DNA from: Rhodoferax sp.
Lineage (GTDB): Bacteria > Pseudomonadota > Gammaproteobacteria > Burkholderiales > Burkholderiaceae_C
Direction of reading: 5' to 3'
Assembly (NCBI GenBank): GCA_029946045.1
Contig: JAQSDS010000454.1
Coordinates: 1-11,523 of the forward strand
DNA: 11,523 nucleotides
Numbering within the stretch: the first letter of the stretch is position 1; each line of letters begins with the position of its first letter. This document shows positions 7,363 through 11,523 of this stretch, piece by piece. The notes under the pieces were generated by a model. The model saw only the letters and a program-made list of their open reading frames with translations. It was not told the DNA's origin and did not search any database. The position numbers were made by a program, and so were the translations under genes.

Positions 7363-8318
7363 ATGACCGACACCATCCAACCTCCCGCTGCCATGACCCA
7401 AATCGAACGCCGTGCCAAGGGCTGCTGTTGCTGATGGTCGCCCTGGTGGCGGGTTTTGTGCTTTATGTGATGGTGGCCCGTGGCGTGTTTGAGAACACCC
7501 AACAATTGGTGCTGATCTCGGACGACTCGGAGGGCGTGATTGTGGGCATGGACCTGACGTTTTCCGGTTTTCCGATCGGCCGGGTGCGCCGCATCGAGCT
7601 GGCGCCTGATGGCATGGCCCGCATGGTGATTGACGTGCCGCACAAACAAGCGCACTGGTTGCGCAGCTCGAGCATCTTTACCTTGGAGCGCGGCATGGTG
7701 GGTGACACCCGCATCCGTGCCTACAGCGGCATCCTGAGCGACCCGCCGCTGCCGCCCGAATCGGAGCGCACGCTGTTGCGCGGCGACACGTCGGCCGAAG
7801 TGCCGCGCCTGATCGCCTCGGCCCGGGCGCTGCTGGAAAATCTGGAAACCATGACCGGCAACGAATCGCCCTTGAACGCCAGTCTGGGGCAACTCAAAAC
7901 CACCACTGAGCGCATGAATGGCCGCTATGGCGTACTCACCGGTGTCATGGGCAGCGAAAACAATGCAAAGCAAATCATCCAAACGCTGGAGCGCACCAAC
8001 AGCTTACTGGCTAAAGCGGAGCAACGCATGTTTGGCAGCGGTGGCCTGGCGGACAGCACCCAGGCCACCTTGCATAGCGGCAAAGCAGCACTGGACCAAC
8101 TAAACCAGGTCCTCAGCGACTCCCGCATCACCCTTAAAAACGTTGACGCGGTGCTGGCCGAAGCTCAGGCGGTCGGCAGCAATGCCCGCCTTGCCAGCAC
8201 CGACCTAGGCACCTTGCGCGCCGAAGTCGAGGCCAGCTTGCGCCGTCTGAGCCAGCTCACCGACGAAATCAACCGCAAGTGGCCCTTTGCCCGTGATACC
8301 GAGATCAAATTGCCATGA
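7363..8318 (+). CDS. MlaD/MCE-domain envelope lipid-transport protein with apparent N-terminal frameshift
   Basis: This is a periplasm-facing, membrane-anchored MCE protein, the substrate-binding subunit type of lipid-trafficking ABC systems. From ATG 7363 the frame reads MTDTIQPPAAMTQIERRAKG and stops at TGA 7432-7434 after 23 codons. Shifting by one base at the GGG of 7419-7421 restores RRAK-G-LLLLMVALVAGFV, a normal anchor helix, and runs on to TGA 8316-8318. If intact the protein would have about 318 residues. As written, the main product can start only at TTG 7428 or at ATG 7434 (294 residues), with a shortened anchor. ATG 7434 overlaps the stop as TGATG, so reinitiation is possible. The MCE core covers roughly residues 24-105 of the 294-residue form (LVLISDDSEGVIVGMDLTF, GFPIGRVRRI, GMVGDTRI). 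The C-terminal half is helical and coiled-coil-like, ending in RKWPFARDTEIKLP. The stop overlaps the lipoprotein ATG by 4 nt. I cannot separate sequencing error, true mutation and recoding. Confidence 0.82.
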
Positions 8319-9010
8319 GACGTCTTTTGCCCCTGGCCGCCACCCTGCTACTTGTCGCTTGTGCCAGCGCACCACCGCCACCCGAATGGCAAGGTCAGTC
8401 TTTTGCGGCACTCAAGAGCTACACCGAGGCTTACCTGAGCGGCAACACGCGGGTGGCAGAAGTCGAATTTGAGCGCGCCAAGGCCGAAGTCGCCCGCACC
8501 GGCCGCCCTGACCTGATGGCGCGCATTGAGCTGCTGCGCTGTGCCACACAAGTGGCCAGCCTGGTCGTCGCCCCCTGCACTGCCTACCATGCCCTGGCAC
8601 AAGACGCTGTAGCGGCGGATCAGACCTATGCCAGCTTCATCGCGGGGCGCTGGGACACGCTGCAAGCCGCGCAATTACCCATGCACTACCGCGCCCTGGT
8701 GACCCCAAGCCAGGCCCAGACCAGTCTGACCAACCAGCTTCAACAGGGCGCAACCGCCGCAAGTCAAAGCAAACTCAAGCAGATTGAAGACCCGTTGGCG
8801 CGCCTGGTGGCTGCGGGGGCGCTGATCCAACGGGAGCCGTTAAGCAGCGCCGACCTCGATCTGGCTGTTGAAACAGCCTCAGCCCAGGGTTGGCGTCGGC
8901 CCTTGATAGCTTGGCTGGGCGTGCAGCTCAAACGCCAGCAGACCGCCGGCGAAGCGGGTGCCACAGCCAAAACCCAGCGGCGCATCGATCTGGTATTACA
9001 AAGCAATTGA
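8315..9010 (+). CDS. Unrecognised outer-membrane-type lipoprotein downstream of the MCE gene
   Basis: This is a predicted lipoprotein of 231 residues that I cannot assign to a named family. The N-terminus MRRLLPLAATLLLVAC is a lipoprotein signal with the modified cysteine at residue 16. Ala-Ser follows it, so there is no Asp at +2 and outer-membrane sorting is expected. A Pro-rich linker (APPPPEW) leads into an alpha-helical body with repeat-like helices (for example EVEFERAKAEVARTG), reminiscent of TPR/SEL1-like folds, though no repeat is convincing. C76 and C88 could form a periplasmic disulfide. It does not look like the PqiC/DUF330 auxiliary lipoprotein usual beside MCE genes. Its ATG overlaps the MCE stop (ATGA), implying translational coupling and a shared role. 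It ends 24 bp from the end of the convergent ffh. Confidence 0.85.
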   Translation: MRRLLPLAATLLLVACASAPPPPEWQGQSFAALKSYTEAYLSGNTRVAEVEFERAKAEVARTGRPDLMARIELLRCATQVASLVVAPCTAYHALAQDAVAADQTYASFIAGRWDTLQAAQLPMHYRALVTPSQAQTSLTNQLQQGATAASQSKLKQIEDPLARLVAAGALIQREPLSSADLDLAVETASAQGWRRPLIAWLGVQLKRQQTAGEAGATAKTQRRIDLVLQSN

Positions 9011-9034
9011 GCTCGCGAAGATGCCGCACGCGGG

Positions 9035-10399
9035 TCAAAACGGCATTTTCGGCATGCCTTTCATGCCACCCATGCGCTTCATCATTTTCATCATGCCGCC
9101 GCCCTTCATCTTTTTCATCATGTCCTGCATTTGCTCAAACTCCTTGAGCATGCGGTTGACTTCCTGCACCTGCACCCCCGCGCCGGCGGCAATGCGTCGC
9201 TTGCGGGTGGCTTTGATGAGTTCGGGTTTGCGCCGCTCCAGCGGCGTCATGCTCTGGATGATGCCTTCCTTGCGCTTGACATCTTTCTCAACCCGACCCA
9301 TGTCCATCTGACCGGCTTTGGCGGCCATGGCGGCAGGCAATTTGTCCATCAGGCTGCTCAAACCGCCCATCTGCTTCATTTGCTGGATCTGGCTCAAAAA
9401 GTCATTGAGGTCAAAACTCGCCCCGCTTTTGACCTTGGCCGCCAGCTTTTGCGCCGCGGCCATGTCGACCCCCGCCGTGACCTGCTCGACCAGCGCCAGA
9501 ATGTCACCCATGCCCAGAATGCGGCCAGCATGGCGTTCAGCATCGAACACCTCGAGTCCGTCGAGTTTTTCGCTGGTACCTGCAAACTTGATCGGCGCGC
9601 CGGTGACCTGACGCACCGACAAAGCCGCACCACCACGTGAGTCGCCGTCCAGCTTGGTCAGGATGATGCCCGTCAAAGGCAGCGCTTCCTTGAAGGCCTT
9701 GGCGGTGTTGATCGCGTCCTGACCCTGCATGGCATCGACCACAAACAGTGTTTCCACTGGATTGATGGCCGCGTGCAGGTCCTTGATTTCACGCATCAGC
9801 ACGTCATCAATCGCCAGGCGCCCCGCGGTGTCGACCAACAGCACATCAAAATAATGCTTGCGCGCATAGTCCAGCGCCGCCAGCGCAATGTCAACCGGTT
9901 TCTGTTCTGGCGAGCTGGGAAACCACTCGGCCCCGGCCTGTGCTGTGACGGTCTTGAGCTGCTCAATGGCGGCAGGGCGATAGACGTCGCCGGATACGGT
10001 CAACACTTTCTTGTTGCGCTTTTCGATCAGGTGTTTCGCCAGCTTGGCCGTGGTGGTGGTTTTACCAGCGCCCTGCAAACCCGCCATCAGAATCACCGCC
10101 GGAGGCTGCGCCGCCAAATTGATGTCACTGACGCCGTCGCCCATGGTGGCGGCCAACTCCTTGCTGACGATACTGACCAGCGCCTGTCCCGGTGTGAGCG
10201 AACCCAGCACGTCTTGCCCCAAGGCTTTTTCCTTGACCCTGGCAATAAAATCTCGTACCACCGGGAGCGCCACGTCGGCCTCCAGCAGCGCCATGCGAAC
10301 CTCGCGCAACATGTCTGCCACGTTGGTATCGGTGATGCGTGCCTGACCACGTATTTCTTTAACCAGGCGGGATAGTTTGTCGGTGAGAGCGGAGGCCAT
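9035..10399 (-). CDS. ffh: Signal recognition particle protein (SRP54 GTPase)
   Basis: Ffh binds signal sequences of nascent membrane proteins together with 4.5S RNA and delivers ribosomes to FtsY at the inner membrane. The protein has 454 residues (E. coli 453). The N domain covers about 1-95. The G domain has the P-loop GLQGAGKTTTTAKLA (107-121), GDVYRPAAIEQL (137-148), DTAGR (190-194) and TKLDGDSRGGAALS (248-261). The M domain follows from about 330, with RKRRIAAGAGV for SRP RNA binding and a very Met-rich tail (MMKKMKGGGMMKMMKRMGGM) that lines the signal-peptide groove. I chose ATG 10399 (MASALTDKLSRL); a TTG six codons upstream would add MPEKYP without support. It is divergent from the cytochrome assembly gene across 78 bp, a neighbourhood also found in E. 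coli (ffh-ypjD). No 4.5S RNA gene is seen here. Confidence 0.97.
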   Translation of the reverse strand: MASALTDKLSRLVKEIRGQARITDTNVADMLREVRMALLEADVALPVVRDFIARVKEKALGQDVLGSLTPGQALVSIVSKELAATMGDGVSDINLAAQPPAVILMAGLQGAGKTTTTAKLAKHLIEKRNKKVLTVSGDVYRPAAIEQLKTVTAQAGAEWFPSSPEQKPVDIALAALDYARKHYFDVLLVDTAGRLAIDDVLMREIKDLHAAINPVETLFVVDAMQGQDAINTAKAFKEALPLTGIILTKLDGDSRGGAALSVRQVTGAPIKFAGTSEKLDGLEVFDAERHAGRILGMGDILALVEQVTAGVDMAAAQKLAAKVKSGASFDLNDFLSQIQQMKQMGGLSSLMDKLPAAMAAKAGQMDMGRVEKDVKRKEGIIQSMTPLERRKPELIKATRKRRIAAGAGVQVQEVNRMLKEFEQMQDMMKKMKGGGMMKMMKRMGGMKGMPKMPF

Positions 10400-10465
10400 A
10401 GGATATTTTTCCGGCAAACGGAACCTGAGTTAATGCCAAGGGTGTAAAGACAGGATACAAAACGC

Positions 10466-10471
10466 TAAACT
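10466..10471 (+). promoter_or_regulatory. Possible -10 box 6 nt before the CcsA-like ATG
   Basis: TAAACT fits the TAnnnT core of a -10 element and ends six bases before ATG 10478. This is the same geometry as the permease gene at 6552. TGTAAA sits 17 bp upstream (10443-10448) as a weak -35. No ribosome binding site precedes the ATG, so a leaderless transcript is possible. Confidence 0.3.
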
Positions 10472-10477
10472 GTGTCC

Positions 10478-11281
10478 ATGATTTTAGCCAGTGCATCACC
10501 ACTCACATTGACCCTCGCCTTGGGAGCATCAGCGGCTTATGCAGCCTCGGCCACTGGGGCCTCGCGCGCCAACCAGATGCTGCCCCGTATTTCGGCCTGG
10601 CTGGCCTGGTTTTTGCACGGCATATTACTGGCTTGGGGATTGTGGGGCAATGAACCTCGTTTTGGTTTTGCTCCGGCGCTGTCGGTCACCACCTGGTTGG
10701 TCGGCCTGGTGTATGCGGTCGAAAGCTATGTTTTCCCCCAGCTCAAAACGCCCTGGCTGTTGTCAGGTGCGGGCTCGGCAGCCGTGCTGCTGGCCTTGCT
10801 GTTTCCAGGCACGACCCTGCATGCCAGCGCCTCGGCCTGGTTGCCACTGCATTGGGCTCTGGGGATTGCCTCGTACGGGTTATTTGCCGTGGCCGTAGTG
10901 CACGCTTGGTTCATGACACGCGCTGAAGCACGCATTCGCGTGGCATCCAATGCAGCCACAGGACTGCCCCTTCTGACCATGGAACGGCTGACTTTTCGCT
11001 TTGTCGGCCTGGGATTTGTCTTGCTAAGCGCCACGCTGCTCGCGGGCGTCTTTTTTGGCAATCAGCTGTATGGTGGCAGCCACGCTATCAAGTGGGACCA
11101 CAAGACCGTTTTTTCAGTGCTGTCCTGGCTGACATTTGCCATCTTGATGGTGGGCCGGACCCGCTTTGGCTGGCGTGGCAAGCGGGCGGTGCGCTTTCTT
11201 TACGCTGGTTCTGGCCTGCTGCTGCTGGCGTATGTGGGCTCCCGTTTTGTCATGGAAATTGTGCTGGGGCAAACATTGTGA
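10478..11281 (+). CDS. CcsA/YpjD-like cytochrome c assembly membrane protein
   Basis: This is an inner-membrane protein of 267 residues with about eight hydrophobic segments, of the CcsA/CcmC/HemX-like cytochrome c assembly family. Such proteins are associated with haem handling; the role of this stand-alone branch is poorly known. Features seen are LHWALGIASYGLFAVAVVHAW (124-144) with H125 and H142, and KWDHKTVFSVLSWLTFAILM (205-224) with H208. These conserved histidines are candidates for haem contact. A full CcsA-type WGXXWXWD haem loop is not obvious, which fits YpjD better than true CcsA. ATG 10478 is preferred over GTG 10472. It is divergent from ffh as in E. coli. Its stop overlaps the GTG start of the next gene by 4 nt (GTGA), indicating co-translation. 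Confidence 0.88.
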   Translation: MILASASPLTLTLALGASAAYAASATGASRANQMLPRISAWLAWFLHGILLAWGLWGNEPRFGFAPALSVTTWLVGLVYAVESYVFPQLKTPWLLSGAGSAAVLLALLFPGTTLHASASAWLPLHWALGIASYGLFAVAVVHAWFMTRAEARIRVASNAATGLPLLTMERLTFRFVGLGFVLLSATLLAGVFFGNQLYGGSHAIKWDHKTVFSVLSWLTFAILMVGRTRFGWRGKRAVRFLYAGSGLLLLAYVGSRFVMEIVLGQTL

Positions 11282-11505
11282 AAGGCTTGCTCATTTTGGT
11301 TGTGGTGCTGGCCGGTGTCTGGCTTTGGCGGAGTCGCTCAGCTGCCATCAGCCAGCGCCCGCCCAAGTCGCCCGCCGTGGTTCCCCCGCCACTGGATACC
11401 GTGGCCTGCAGCCACTGTCATGTGCACGTTAGCCGAGCTGAGGCGGTTCAGGGTCAGCGCGGGAGCTACTGTGGACTGGAGCACCTGCACCAATCGGAAC
11501 CTTGA
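11278..11505 (+). CDS. Small PP0621-like membrane protein with Cys/His zinc-finger-like tail
   Basis: This 75-residue protein starts at GTG 11278, overlapping the preceding stop as GTGA. Residues 3-17 form a single membrane helix (GLLILVVVLAGVWLW). A basic and Pro-rich linker (SRSAAISQRPPKSPAVVPPP) follows, then a compact Cys/His cluster with C44, C47, H50, C65, H69 and H71 (VACSHCHVHV ... SYCGLEHLH). This layout resembles the small PP0621-family proteins often found beside ffh/ccsA and pil regulatory genes in beta- and gammaproteobacteria. Metal binding is inferred from the residues and the function is unknown. It is probably translated with the CcsA-like gene and, only 0 nt after its stop, another ATG begins at 11506. 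An earlier in-frame start would overlap the upstream gene deeply, so I reject it. Confidence 0.75.
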   Translation: MKGLLILVVVLAGVWLWRSRSAAISQRPPKSPAVVPPPLDTVACSHCHVHVSRAEAVQGQRGSYCGLEHLHQSEP

Positions 11506-11523
11506 ATGAAGTGGCCCCCGCTG
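11506..11523 (+). CDS. Possible next gene, start only (runs off the window)
   Basis: ATG 11506 follows the previous stop with no gap and reads MKWPPL to the window edge. Only six codons are visible. From neighbourhoods I recall in Burkholderiales, a sensor kinase such as PilS could follow here, but nothing in these 18 bases can show that. Confidence 0.3.

Noticed and set aside
7302..7982. Minus-strand open frame across the permease/MCE junction
   Set aside because: His/Arg/Gln-rich shadow crossing two genes; the MCE domain on the plus strand is clear.
9018..9049. Hairpin ATGCCG...CGGCAT with TTTT as a terminator between the lipoprotein gene and ffh
   Set aside because: The loop is 14 nt, the stem core only 6 bp, the T-run short, and the 3' arm lies in the ffh coding end. 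This is too weak to call.

Overview
The window looks like ordinary chromosome of a betaproteobacterium, most likely Burkholderiales and probably Comamonadaceae (Rhodoferax/Polaromonas-like). This rests on moderate-to-high GC, the ffh / CcsA-like / PP0621-like gene block, the oxyR-recG neighbourhood and the protein sequences themselves. No database search was possible, so the lineage is inferred. Coding density is very high, no non-coding stretch exceeds about 100 bases, and I saw no rRNA, tRNA, CRISPR array, insertion sequence or phage gene.

Left part (1-1637, + strand): the 3' half of glpK (glycerol kinase), then proC (pyrroline-5-carboxylate reductase, last step of proline synthesis). Next (1643-3870, - strand) comes a run transcribed right to left: a small DUF2007/zinc-ribbon protein, oxyR (peroxide sensor with both redox cysteines) and ubiA (ubiquinone prenyltransferase). 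An 8-bp tandem repeat of seven full units lies between oxyR and ubiA, exactly over the ubiA translation start. A two-CBS-domain protein (3969-4391, +) is divergent from this run and meets recG (4396-6468/6483, -) tail to tail.

Middle part (6552-9010, + strand): a three-gene cell-envelope cluster with a divergent MlaE-type permease, an MlaD/MCE-domain protein and an unrecognised lipoprotein. It resembles a lipid-trafficking ABC importer/exporter, but no ATPase gene is present and the permease loop expected to couple to an ATPase is degenerate. The MCE gene also carries an apparent 1-nt frameshift in its membrane anchor, immediately followed by a TGATG stop/restart.

Right part: ffh (signal recognition particle GTPase, - strand) is divergent from a CcsA/YpjD-like cytochrome c assembly membrane protein. 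That gene overlaps by 4 nt with a small PP0621-like membrane/zinc-finger protein. A further gene may begin at 11506 and run off the edge.

Most genes are conserved housekeeping genes. The items most worth a second look are the repeat at the ubiA start, the frameshifted MCE gene, and the ATPase-less MlaE/MCE/lipoprotein cluster. I found no clear evidence for a wholly new system.
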